This document shows positions 23,324 through 32,687 of a stretch of 64,000 nt of DNA, one piece after another. A program made the position numbers and the translations under genes. The notes below the pieces were generated by a model. The model was not told where the DNA came from. It saw nothing but the letters and a program-made list of their open reading frames with translations, and did not search any database. The stretch covers positions 3,162,001-3,226,000 of the forward strand of contig JAGTXZ010000003.1 in the NCBI GenBank assembly GCA_018398575.1, written 5' to 3'. Position 1 is the stretch's first letter. Each line of letters begins with the position of its first letter. This stretch comes from Ampelomyces quisqualis. Its lineage: Eukaryota; Ascomycota; Dothideomycetes; Pleosporales; Phaeosphaeriaceae.

Positions 23324-25790
23324 ATGGCGGCCCCGGGCATCACCGGCCGCACGCACCCCACCAAGGTCAAGAAGCAAGCCGCGCAGCACAAGAGGAAGCG
23401 CGATGACGTCGACGTGGAGACGCTCGAGCAGGCCGTGGCGGCTCTGGTATGCATGCCGTCCAAGGCGCCGGCGCGCAGCTGACAACGGCCAACAGGACCC
23501 CAAGACAGGCGCCTTCAGCGACTTCGGCCACCTCCCGCTGTCTGACCCCACCAAGCAGGGCCTCAAGCACTGCCACTTTGCCGTCATGACCGACATCCAG
23601 CGCAAAGCCGTGCCGCTCGCGCTCAAGGGCCGCGACATGCTCGGCGCCGCGAAGACGGGCAGTGGCAAGACGCTGTCGTTCATCGTGCCCGTGTTGGAGA
23701 ATCTGTACCGCCTGCAGCACGTCGGCGCCGACGCCGGCCTGGGCGCCCTCATTCTGTCGCCCACCCGAGAGCTCGCCATACAGATTTTCAGCGTCCTCTG
23801 CAAGGTCGGCAAGCACGGCCACATGTTCGCCGCCGGCCTCTTGATCGGCGGCAAGAGCCTCGAGGCCGAGCGCCAGGCCCTGACGCGCATGAACATCGTC
23901 GTCGCCACCCCCGGACGCATGCTGCAGCACTTGTCGCAAACCGCCGCATTCAGCGTCGACGACCTCAAGATGCTGGTCCTCGACGAGGCCGATCGCATTC
24001 TGGACATGGGCTTCCAGCGCGACGTCGACGCCATCATCGACTACCTGCCCAAGGAACGCCAGACGCTGCTCTTCTCCGCTACCCAGTCCAAGAAGGTCTC
24101 GGACCTTGCGCGTCTCAGCCTGCACGATCCCGAATATGTCTCGGTCCACGCTGAAGACCAGAGCGCGACCCCAACGAGCCTGCAGCAGAATTACATCATC
24201 TGCCCCGTCGAAGAGAAGCTGGACACGCTGTGGAGCTTCATCCAGGCCAGCAAGAAGTCAAAGATTTTGTGCTTCTTTTCGTCTGCCAAAGTCGTGCGCT
24301 TCGTGTACGAGTCCTTCCGCCATATGCAGCCCGGCATCCCACTCCTCCATATCCACGGCCGCCAGAAGCAGGGAGCCCGCCTCGACACCACGGCCAAATT
24401 TTCTGCCGCCAAGAACTCGTGTCTATTTGCAACAGACGTGGCGGCCCGAGGTCTTGACTTTCCGGCTGTCGATTTCGTAATCCAAGTTGACTGCCCAGAC
24501 GATGTTGACACCTACATCCACCGTGTAGGCCGTACAGCGCGGTACAATCGCGAAGGACGGGGTGTTCTCTTCCTGGCACCAAGCGAGGAGGAGGGCATGT
24601 TGCAGCGTCTAGAGGCCAAGAAAGTTCCCGTCGAAGCAATCAATGTACGGCAGAAGAAAAGACAGTCAATCAAGGATCAACTGCAAAATATGTGCTTCCA
24701 GGATCCTGCCCTGAAGTATCTCGGTCAGAAGGCGTTTATGACGTATGTCAAATCCGTCTATCTACAAAAAGACAAGGAGGTCTTCAAGCTGAAAGAGTAC
24801 GACCTGGAAGCGTATGCCGCAAGTTTAGGACTACCAGGTACACCTAGGATCAAGTTCTTGCAGGGCGATGAAAGCAAGCAGAAGAAGCAGGCATCACGAC
24901 AGACGATCGAGGTCTCTGAGTCAGACGAGGAAGAAGAAACACCAAAAGAGGCAAAACCCGTGCGGACCAAATACGACCGCATGTTCGAGCGACGGAATCA
25001 AGACGTTCTGGCCGATCACTACAAGAAACTCGTCAGGGATGGCGACGACCATGTCTCCACGCCCGCCAATGATTTTACAGGCGAATCTACTGCCAATGGC
25101 GCTGACGACGACTTCCTCGCTGTCAAGCGACGAATCCCAGCCGACGACGAAGACGAAGATTTTGGGGGCGATGCATCAGTCGCACCAGGTGGACGCGTCG
25201 TTCACGTTGCAGGCGCCTCGCAACCTCTCATCATCGACAGCAATCGTCGCGAGAAACTCCTACAGTCCAAGAAGAAACTCACCAAGCTCATGGACAAGGG
25301 CAAGCGGATTGTGTATGATGACCAAGGCAATCCACACGAACTCTACGAGCTCGAAGACGAAGCGGACTTCAAGGCCAAGGGTTTGCCGGAAGCCCAGAGG
25401 CGGAAATTCATCGAAGCAGCGCGCGAAGTCGTACAAAGTGCTGATGTGGAGGATAAGGCGACGGCGAAGGCGAAGAGGAAAGAAAAACTCAGGAAGAGGA
25501 AGGAGCGCGAACGAGGTGATGCAGCCGTGGATGAAGGTGATGGTGTGGAGCTGGAAGATGCGGGCGAGAATCCATTGGCAAACTTCCTCGCGGATGCTCA
25601 AACCACTGATGATGATGATGAAGAGGAGGAGAAACCAAACCAAAAGAAGGAGAAGAAGTGGTTCCAATCCGATTCAGAGGACGATGAGCGCAGTAGTAAA
25701 AAGCAGAGAAGGAAGGCGAAGCAACAAGTCGTCCAAGAGCCTGAGACACTCGAGGACATGGAGGCGCTTGCAGCCGGTTTACTCGGATAG
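23324..25790 (+). CDS. DBP4: DEAD-box RNA helicase Dbp4 (Hca4, DDX10 family)
   Basis: Nucleolar helicase needed for early pre-rRNA processing and 40S subunit formation (releases U14 snoRNA in yeast). Exon 1 23324-23446, intron 23447-23495 and exon 2 23496-25790 give 805 aa, the normal length. The start MAAPGITGRTHPTKVKKQ fits the family's basic N-terminus. Core motifs: MTDIQRKAVPLALKGRD, motif I AAKTGSGKT, SPTRELAIQ, ATPGRML, DEAD (LVLDEADRILDMGF), SAT, FFSSAK, ATDVAARGLDFP and HRVGRTARYNREGR. After the core comes the Dbp4 signature VEAINVRQKKRQSIKDQLQ, with DPALKYLGQKAFMTYVKSVY, then a long acidic/basic tail (DDDDEEEEKPNQKKEKKW). Tail-to-tail with the regulator at 25895. Confidence 0.95.
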
Positions 25791-25894
25791 ATTGCGTCCT
25801 ACTTCACATACACCATGTTGCGTTTTTCAGAAATACATATCATGGTCAAATACCTCGCTTGCTCCCCACCTGGGCGGGCCCCGGCCCCTCCCTT

Positions 25895-27150
25895 TCAATC
25901 CCACTTCAACGCCGCCACCATGCGCCTGATCTGCTCCGCGCCCAGCGCCTCACACTTCTTCCCCCTCTGCTCCGCCATATCCCCAAATAACCCCTCCCTC
26001 CCCCGGCAAAAATACTCGGCATTCGCATGCCACCTGCGCTGTCTGTCCTCGGCCTCCCCAACCAACCCCAGCAAGCACAGCGCATTCCTCCCGCCGCCAT
26101 ACACCTCGGCCCTCAGCGCCGTCTTGGCCAATACCCTCCACTCCCGCGCGCCAATCTCAACATCCAATCCCATCGGACACTCCACCGTGCCCGTATGCAA
26201 GCCCCGCGTAGCAAACGCCTTGTCCCCAATGCGCAACGCCTTCTTTGCGCGTGCGGCGTGCAGCCGCGAGGCTTCTGTTTCGACGGCGAGGAGGGCTTTG
26301 TCGAAGCGCTCGATGAGGGCTTTGGAGAGCGATGCGATGGACGCGGTGTTTTGGATGGCGGTGAAGGTGTCGAGCGCGCAGGTGCGGCAGTGGATTAGGG
26401 TGGAGAGGACGGCTAGGGCTTTGCGGAGCGGAAGCAGCCCTTGGGGGAAGTGGATTGTTGGCATCGTTTGCAGGTTTGAAATGGTGAGGTACGTTAGGGA
26501 GAGGCATGTGCAGGGGGTGATGGTGTCGTCGGCGGTGGTAGTCGAGGGGAGGGAGGGGGTTGGGTTGATGTCGTTGTTGGAGGGGTTTGGGGTCATGTTG
26601 GCGGTGTCCCAGAGAGAAGGGTCGATTGGGGGATTGGTGGTGAAGCTGCGGGTGTTAGACGGGTTGGGAGAGGGGAGGGTGAGATGTTACTTCATGTTGG
26701 ATATGGGGGATAGACCGACGTCTTCTTCTGAGGGTCCCAGGTGGTTGTGTTGTGAAGTCGCTGTCAAGTCCGGTACCATTCCGTCACCAAGACAATCTGG
26801 CTCATGCCATTGCGGCGGCGTGATAATGTCAAAGTTTGCAAATACAGATGTTGAGCCGTGATTGCCATCTAAACTGTCGTTCACGTTCCCGAGCGGGTCC
26901 GGGGGGTCTTCAGCGTCGGCTTCTCTCCGTCTCTTTCTTGGTCGGCCCATTTGCTTTTGAGGTGAGAAGACGCATTGTAGTGTTTCTCTTTGACATCGAG
27001 TACAGCTCGGCCTATCTCCTGAGCACTTTAGCTTTCGCGTTCCTGATAGAGATCAGTCGTTGATGCCATTGTGGCTGCCTCGTACGGTGTGTACTGACGA
27101 CACTCGTCACATGCTGCATGGAGCTTTTCATTTGGTTGTGAGTCTATCAT
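25895..27150 (-). CDS. Zn2Cys6 transcription factor, AflR-like C-terminal domain
   Basis: A fungal regulator of the type often linked to secondary metabolism. Exons 27099-27150, 26691-27042 and 25895-26645 join in phase to 384 aa. The zinc cluster is split by the first intron (GTCAGT/CAG): CDEC, then RTRKLKCSGDRPSCTRC and QRETLQC, i.e. C-X2-C-X6-C-X6-C-X2-C-X6-C. The basic linker MGRPRKRRREADAE follows directly. The C-terminal 230 residues (CTCLSLTYLTISNLQ, FPQGLLPLRKALAVLSTLIH, RFDKALLAVETEASRLHAAR) resemble the aflatoxin-regulator domain, which I judge from pattern only. The start MIDSQPNEKLHAACDEC is short, as is usual. No biosynthetic core gene lies nearby, so it need not be a cluster regulator. 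Confidence 0.85.
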
Positions 27151-27998
27151 GTTGATATGTAGTAGTTGTAGGTCCGACAGCAGATTGATTGTGTGCGAAC
27201 GCTACGGTGTATGTCAGCTTCGTTGCGGCCGAGGGCTTAACGTTGTATCACGTGACCGAGCAAGTTGTCCGCCTTAGGTTGCCCGCTCTGTTCAAACAAG
27301 CTTAGCATTGATGTACTTTGCTCCAAGTGTCTAATGGTACCTGGATGTCTGCGGTCGTGTATATTCCTTCATCACGTGCCGAACAAGCAAAAGCCGCAAT
27401 GAAGATAGACGACACGCAACGGAAGCAACTATACCGCAGTACGAACATGTCGATTGGGTGTTCCAGGTACGCAGCGATATGTGGCACTGAGTGTCCGCCA
27501 AGACAGCAGCGATCCGTGGCCCTGGGTACGTCTTCGTACAGGATCTTGTACGAGATGCGCATCACCACTTGTCGCGCAAGGCGGCAAGGTGTTGTAGTTG
27601 CGCAGACGGGTGTTTCATAGTCCTTCATCGTCCTCCCGTCCAGCATCTCAACTCAAGCAACAACGAGGGCATCGCATGCTGAGCTAGTCTTTGTAATCAC
27701 CGGCACAGGTGCCAAAGCTGATGCCTGATTTTGGTGTTGGTTGACATGTGAGCGCAGGGCAATCAATGTCGACGTCGCCAGCGCGGAGTCGCATGCTCTC
27801 CACCAGCACGTAAAACCATATGCGCTCTACAACTACCCAGAATACGGACACCGACCGAGTATGCGCAGACTTCAACATCGCGAACGTCGTAGGAGGAGGA
27901 CTGTCCCCGTGAGGGAATTCCTGTGCGCGGGCTGATGCTAGCGCTGATGCTGAGTGCGCCGGGCCCCCCTCATTGGCCCGCCGCTCCTGCACGTTTTG
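27151..27998. other. Intergenic region upstream of CPC1 and AflR-like genes
   Basis: Two regulator genes diverge from here. No firm gene: a minus-strand reading at 27684-27992 ends with a cysteine-containing tail (CPALTCQPTPKSGISFGTC) but has no signal peptide or splice support. Confidence 0.4.
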
Positions 27999-28005
27999 TG
28001 AGTCA
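27999..28005. promoter_or_regulatory. CPRE / GCN4-type site TGAGTCA upstream of CPC1
   Basis: TGAGTCA is the core site bound by CPC1/Gcn4 bZIP proteins. It lies 129 bp upstream of the first uORF and about 40 bp upstream of a TTTAAAT, so it would sit in the promoter and allow autoactivation. About eight TGASTCA sites are expected by chance in 64 kb, so position is the main argument. Confidence 0.5.
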
Positions 28006-28133
28006 CTCTTTCCAGGCTTGGCGCGCTCGCTTCGTGCGCGGCTTTAAATCCCCCACATTCGCTCTTCGCTGCCTTATTTTCCCTCCCATCCAACACGCCT
28101 ACACCACAAATACACACAAAGACAGTCTCAACC

Positions 28134-28148
28134 ATGGCTGCCTCCTAG
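28134..28148 (+). promoter_or_regulatory. uORF1 of CPC1 leader (4 codons)
   Basis: ATG at 28134 in good context (AACCATGGC) is followed by three sense codons and TAG: M-A-A-S-stop. A very short first uORF is the position-1 element of GCN4/cpc-1 leaders, where it lets ribosomes resume scanning. Its TAG is in the CPC1 reading frame and closes that frame upstream. Confidence 0.75.
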
Positions 28149-28631
28149 CTTCACTGCGCCATCCTGGATCCCACAGCAACCAGCCCACCCACCGTCAACA
28201 TCATCCCCTCAGAGTCTTCCTTTTTGGAACCTCTGAACTTCAGCACCGCCTCGCGCAGCTCTAGTTCGTCGTCTACCACCCCTTTCGACTTCACGTCGTC
28301 CACCACGGCTTTCTCCCAGCAACAATGGCTTTCTTCACCAGCACCCCAAGCCTCTCGGCACCAATCAAATACGACTCAGCACGCCTTCCCAGCGCCCCAG
28401 TCAGACTTTGTGCTCTACGACCAACCAGCTCAGGCCCCTCTACGACCTCAGCGAGCACCGAGCGCTCCTCAGTCTGGGCCTACGTTTAACAAGGGCCAGC
28501 ACTTTTACGCTAATTCTGCCCCGTCATCCACTACAGAATTCCAGCAGCCTCTGTTACGCCAATACCCTCCGGTACCACTGTTCTCCAGCTCTAGCAACAA
28601 CGTCTCTCAGCAACAAAACAACGCCGTCAAC
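28149..28631 (+). promoter_or_regulatory. Non-AUG in-frame extension of the CPC1 reading frame
   Basis: From the uORF1 stop to the main ATG, 483 bases stay open in the CPC1 frame without any ATG. The reading is protein-like: PTVNIIPSESSFLEPLNFST, a serine/threonine-rich part, then QSDFVLYDQPAQAPLRPQR. Near-cognate codons available include CTG (28164 and 28233) and TTG (28224). Long conserved CPC1-frame extensions started at non-AUG codons are reported for Pezizomycotina cpc-1 homologues. The alternative is a spliced upstream ATG exon, for example donor GTGAGT at 27998 to the TAG at 28148, which is in phase but gives an unlikely N-terminus. Confidence 0.6.
28325..28489 (+). promoter_or_regulatory. 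uORF2 of CPC1 leader (54 codons, out of frame)
   Basis: ATG 28325 (AACAATGGC) opens a 54-codon frame (MAFFTSTPSLSAPIKYDSAR...) ending at TAA 28487-28489, 142 bases before the main ATG. It is in a different frame from the CPC1 extension, so 28325-28489 would be dual-coding if the extension is translated. Its place matches the inhibitory second uORF of cpc-1/cpcA genes. Confidence 0.7.
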
Positions 28632-29411
28632 ATGGCAGGTACGGTGCCCGCCGTCCGTAGCCACCTTCGTCAGCTCACAGCCTCTACAGATCTGCACAGC
28701 AACAACTCATTTGATTCAGGCGCAAGCCTGATGCCCAGCTTCCAGGCTGATGCATTCAACATGGACCAGGTGTCGGCCTTCACCGCGATCAACGATCATT
28801 CGGGTGTCGCCGGCTCCGTCCGTACCGTGTCTCCCAAGGACATTTTTGCGGATGCTTTCGGATCTGCGCCCCCCTCTGCGGCGTTCACAAACTTGACTTC
28901 CCCTGATATCAACGAGTCTCCCTTCCTCAACGACAGCTTCGAATGCTCGCCTATGTTCCAGAACGAGCCTACAATGTCAAACAATGACTGGTTTTCCCTC
29001 TTCCCAGAGGAAGAGCCCAAGACAGTCGAGCCCAGCTACCGTGCTCAGGCTGTCTCTCTGCCCATGGAGCGCACCATCAGCAGCCAGTCTATGGAGCGGT
29101 CTGGTTCGTCCAGCACCGGCTCTCCCATCGTTCTTGATAGCTCGTTCCGCAGGAAGTCTTCTGTCACTAGCTCGCCTGCTACCAACGGAATTAGCAAATC
29201 TCGTCGCCGAAAGGGACCTCTCCCGGCCATTTCCGTTGATCCGGCTGATAAGGTCGCTTTGAAGCGAGCGCGCAACACTCTTGCCGCCCGCGAGTCTCGG
29301 CAGAGGAAATTTGATCACGTCGCTGAACTGGAGGCCAAGAATGCTGATCTTCAGGCTGAGATTGACAAGTGGAAGAGCATTGCTATTGCTCATGGTTACA
29401 ACGAATCCTGA
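28632..29411 (+). CDS. cpc-1: Cross-pathway control bZIP activator CPC1/CpcA (GCN4 homologue)
   Basis: Nuclear activator of amino-acid biosynthesis genes during starvation. From the first in-frame ATG (AACATGGC) the product is 259 aa, close to Neurospora CPC1. An acidic activation region has the family pattern SPMFQNEPT and NNDWFSLFPEEEPK. The bZIP is at the extreme C-terminus: basic region DKVALKRARNTLAARESRQR (with the Asn and Arg residues that contact DNA) and a short leucine zipper (KFDHVAELEAKNADLQAEID), ending GYNES. No intron is needed. Expression is expected to be controlled mainly at translation by the two leader uORFs and at transcription by the upstream TGAGTCA. A longer form started at a non-AUG codon would add up to about 150 residues. 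Confidence 0.92.
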   Translation: MAGTVPAVRSHLRQLTASTDLHSNNSFDSGASLMPSFQADAFNMDQVSAFTAINDHSGVAGSVRTVSPKDIFADAFGSAPPSAAFTNLTSPDINESPFLNDSFECSPMFQNEPTMSNNDWFSLFPEEEPKTVEPSYRAQAVSLPMERTISSQSMERSGSSSTGSPIVLDSSFRRKSSVTSSPATNGISKSRRRKGPLPAISVDPADKVALKRARNTLAARESRQRKFDHVAELEAKNADLQAEIDKWKSIAIAHGYNES

Positions 29412-32367
29412 ATGCCCCGTATTTTGATTATGGTCCCTTGTGGTCCTAAGGAGCTGGTGAAGAAACCAGCCTTGCCTTATCGGCAAAAGTCTTTCTCAGA
29501 TGTTGTCCAGTTCTTTCGCTGCTCACCTGTCCTTGATTGGATGCCGGTAGTGGCTTCGCGCTTCCTTCACCTAATGATTTCCCCGCCGGGGTGTGCAGTC
29601 TCCCGTTTGTGGTTGATGGACTCCTCCTGGTGTGGCTGCCAAAGTGCTTTTCAATCAATGCGCGCGATTCTTAGTCCTCTTTCCTTACGAGGTGATGGTG
29701 GCGTGTTATCAGTCTTTGGATGAAGCTTGAGATAGTCTCCTTATATACACCTGATCGCGCATACTCTGACTCTTCTGCGACGTGACTCTACTTCCAGCAA
29801 TGACTGCCTGCCCACATAACATGTGACTTCAATGAAGGTGACGTGTGATGGCTCTTGGCCTAATGGTGGCGCATTTTGGTGTACGTGCTACGCAGCTTGA
29901 CTCATCGTGATGCTTAGAGCCACGCTTCACAACACTTACACTTTTCATTCAAATGTCCATACCTTCGAATGTGAGCATCTCGCCACAGGGCCACTCTTTG
30001 CAATCCCTTCCACGCCTTGTCGCTCGATACTCTTCTCCACCTTACCAACTCCTCCCTCAAGATCACCGGGTTAGGAGAGCTCACTTTGCACACTACTTGT
30101 CGCACTGTCCACGATGTATATTGCCGTCTCCTCTGTGAGGAAGAGCCATTGTAAACCACAGGTGCGCTTGATTCGAGTCTTTGGTTTTGACCCGCTTTGT
30201 GTGCGCAGGTAATTTTGACTCGTCACATGCTTGGAGCACATTTGTGACTTTGAACAAATGGATCACGTTGGACCGAATCTTGAAGTACGACCTCTGTTCC
30301 TGATGATACTCGAGGAAGTTTGCGAGAAATGATCCATCATGTTTACTAGAAAAGATTGACGGTGTGGAGCACGCAGAGTGGGAGGTGGTGGAGGGGAGGA
30401 GGTGCATCAGCGCAGCATTGGGTAGCTTTTGGATTCAAGGAGTGCTTGCTTCGCGCAGTGTTGGGAAAGACTGGAACATTGACGAGTGTACCAAGCTTCT
30501 GTAAGATCTCGTGAGCATTGGCTTTGCACATCCATGGCCTAGCAGTCAATGTTCAAGGCCTACCCGGTGTTAGTGAGGCTTAGCGGTGAATGCTCGCTCT
30601 AATAGCGAACTTGTCGTGCAGCGTCAAAGCATGGCAATGAAAATGTAGATTGAAAAATTAAATATCTCTTGGATATACTACAGCCTTTTTCTTTCCTAGT
30701 CGCTAATGATAAGTAACTCTTCATGTCCCTTTGTCCCTACATGGCATTTTATTTCAGAAAGCGGTCGTTAGCTACCCCTTCTTTGACATTAGGTCTTGAA
30801 GTTGTCTGGCTGTAATTCTCTAAGCTCCGACCTATCTACTAGCATTGTATTCTGGTAGCTTGAATGTACACGCTGACGAACAAATTGAAGGCGCGCTCAG
30901 ACTTGATGACAGAACATGTCCTCTTAGTCCTACATCCCAACCTACCAATACTAAACGACTCAATTAATAGCAAACTGCTGCCTTCTTTCGTTGCGAAAAG
31001 ACAACTTGGCGAGAACTCTGCAGCAATACATGCTCGGGAGATATCCTAGTTCTTTACACTCTTGACAATCCGAGCTCCCAAGTCTTCGTTGGCCACAACA
31101 ATGTTCCCCTAAAGAAATAACTTGTGAGCTTGGAGCAATCATAAATGACTGAAGGTAACATCCACTTAAGGATAATTTAATCTTGATAATGCGGCTATGT
31201 TCCAACATGTAGACAGCGCGCGTTGAAAGTGCAACTACCAGCTTCTTGTGTTTGGAATTTGCAAACTATTTGTCGGCCTTGTGCTTGGGACGTGTCGATT
31301 GAACCTGGGGCGAAGGGCATAGACTTGGAGCGAGATCAGCGTCTCTCTGTCAGCCGCGCGCTGAACTAGATGTACCGGTACCACCTGCTAACACAAACGA
31401 GCGAAAATAACTAAGATCAGAGAATCTACTCAGACTACATGTAATCTGATGTCAAATAGGTTAATTCAATTCGTTATTGCGCAAGCCCTACTGATTTTCG
31501 TCGCATGCGCCAGGAACTAGCAAAAGTTACGCAGGCAAGATTTTCCGCAACATGTGTTGGGCTAGCTTGAGTGTTGAGGTTTAGGAAGATTAGTAGCAGA
31601 AATCATTACATGTTGAGTGGTTCGTTGCATGTTACTTAGAACAGCGTGCCTGGGTTGCGCTGCACAAGTAAACAGCTCTAAATCGCCTCTTGCATCTAGA
31701 GCTAGACTAATCTTGGTTGCAGAAAGGGTAAAGATGCCTTTGCCGTCTGGTTGCTTGCGCGCAGACATAACATATACTTAAGAAGCGTAGTACACTACCC
31801 TAATAATGCGTAGTGTAGTTTTTACGACTAGTAAACTGAAGGGCATGGTCCATCTAAGGGTTACTGTAGGAAGGTGTACTGTGGGACTTGACACGGCCTG
31901 TAGAGCTTCAAGGCAACATACAACCTCTAGCATCTAGGCTCTAGTGTATCCTGAAGTCTACAGGCTTAAAAATATATACAGCTACTGTTCCTTTTTTGTT
32001 TTGTGTGGTTGTCAGCCTTCAGTTACATCGCATTGTACAGGATAGCAAGAAAGCCAGAATTTGAGAAAATTGTACATAACTACTGGCTTGCGTCTGTATA
32101 CCTCTTGATGATAATCAGGGAAGCTGGACTTATGTTACGCGTAGACCCTAGTTTCGAACTAATGAGAAGTGCAAAGTCTGACCTAAATGTTCTAAGCCAC
32201 ATGGTGGGGTTTGCGTTGGATGCGGGGTATAATCGCCCCAATTTTGAGTACAAAATCGGGTTTCATCAGCATGCCTTTTCGCCCTTGAGCTCTGATCTTG
32301 TAAATTTTGTCAGCAATCTTTGTTTATCTTACAGTTATTTTCCTCCGATTTCCATAACTTTCAAAGC
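29412..32367. other. 3-kb AT-richer gap before the tRNA gene
   Basis: Contains the CPC1 3' region, then AT-richer DNA with many short frames and no recognisable domain. About 31.75-32.0 kb is rich in TA dinucleotides, which could reflect repeat-induced point mutation of an old element. Such relics often sit beside tRNA genes, but I cannot name one. Confidence 0.4.
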
Positions 32368-32462
32368 GGTGAGATGGCCGAGTGGTTAAGGCGCTGCGTT
32401 TAGGTCCTCCTAAGCTACCTCCGCAGTGGGAAACCGCGTGGGTTCGAATCCCACTCTCATCA
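32368..32462 (+). tRNA. tRNA-Leu (anticodon UAG) with 16-nt intron
   Basis: The acceptor stem GGTGAGA pairs fully with TCTCATC, with discriminator A at 32462. The A box TGGCCGAGTGG and B box GGTTCGAATC are present. The anticodon stem CTGCG/CGCAG encloses TTTAGG plus C, with anticodon TAG at 32401-32403. The intron is 32405-32420, between position 37 and 38 where tRNA introns belong. A long variable arm (class II) fits leucine. The T stem is GTGGG/CCCAC. A TTTTT terminator follows at 32463-32467. Confidence 0.95.
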
Positions 32463-32687
32463 TTTTTGCCTTTTGAACCTACACTACACGAAGCTTGAGA
32501 AGCGCGCCATACATTCTTTTTGCTTACATATAATGTTCTCAGCTTAAGCAGTAGTATATCGCAGATGCTGTCGTGCTGCCAATGCATGTCAATATAAGGA
32601 GGCCTGATAATTGACCAAGTGTCGGAAGCTACTCAGAATGACTCACCAACAACTATACGAGTTATTGTCTTATACTCCCATAAACCT

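Noticed and set aside
4049..27150. Secondary-metabolite gene cluster (methyltransferases plus AflR-like regulator)
   Set aside because: No polyketide synthase, peptide synthetase, terpene cyclase or P450 is present, and housekeeping genes lie between.
27684..27992. Possible small cysteine-containing secreted protein
   Set aside because: No signal peptide, only three cysteines, and no splice signals that improve it.
27935..28148. Spliced ATG exon for CPC1 (donor 27998, acceptor 28148)
   Set aside because: In phase, but the N-terminus would be unlike the family, the donor overlaps the TGAGTCA site, and the exon lies upstream of the likely transcription start. Kept only as an alternative.
29914..30407. 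Minus-strand frames with basic, cysteine-containing readings
   Set aside because: Two overlapping short frames without a domain; could be a relic but nothing supports it.
32003..32389. 128-codon frame with hydrophobic part
   Set aside because: Has no ATG at its start and runs into the tRNA gene; TA-rich flank suggests non-coding DNA.
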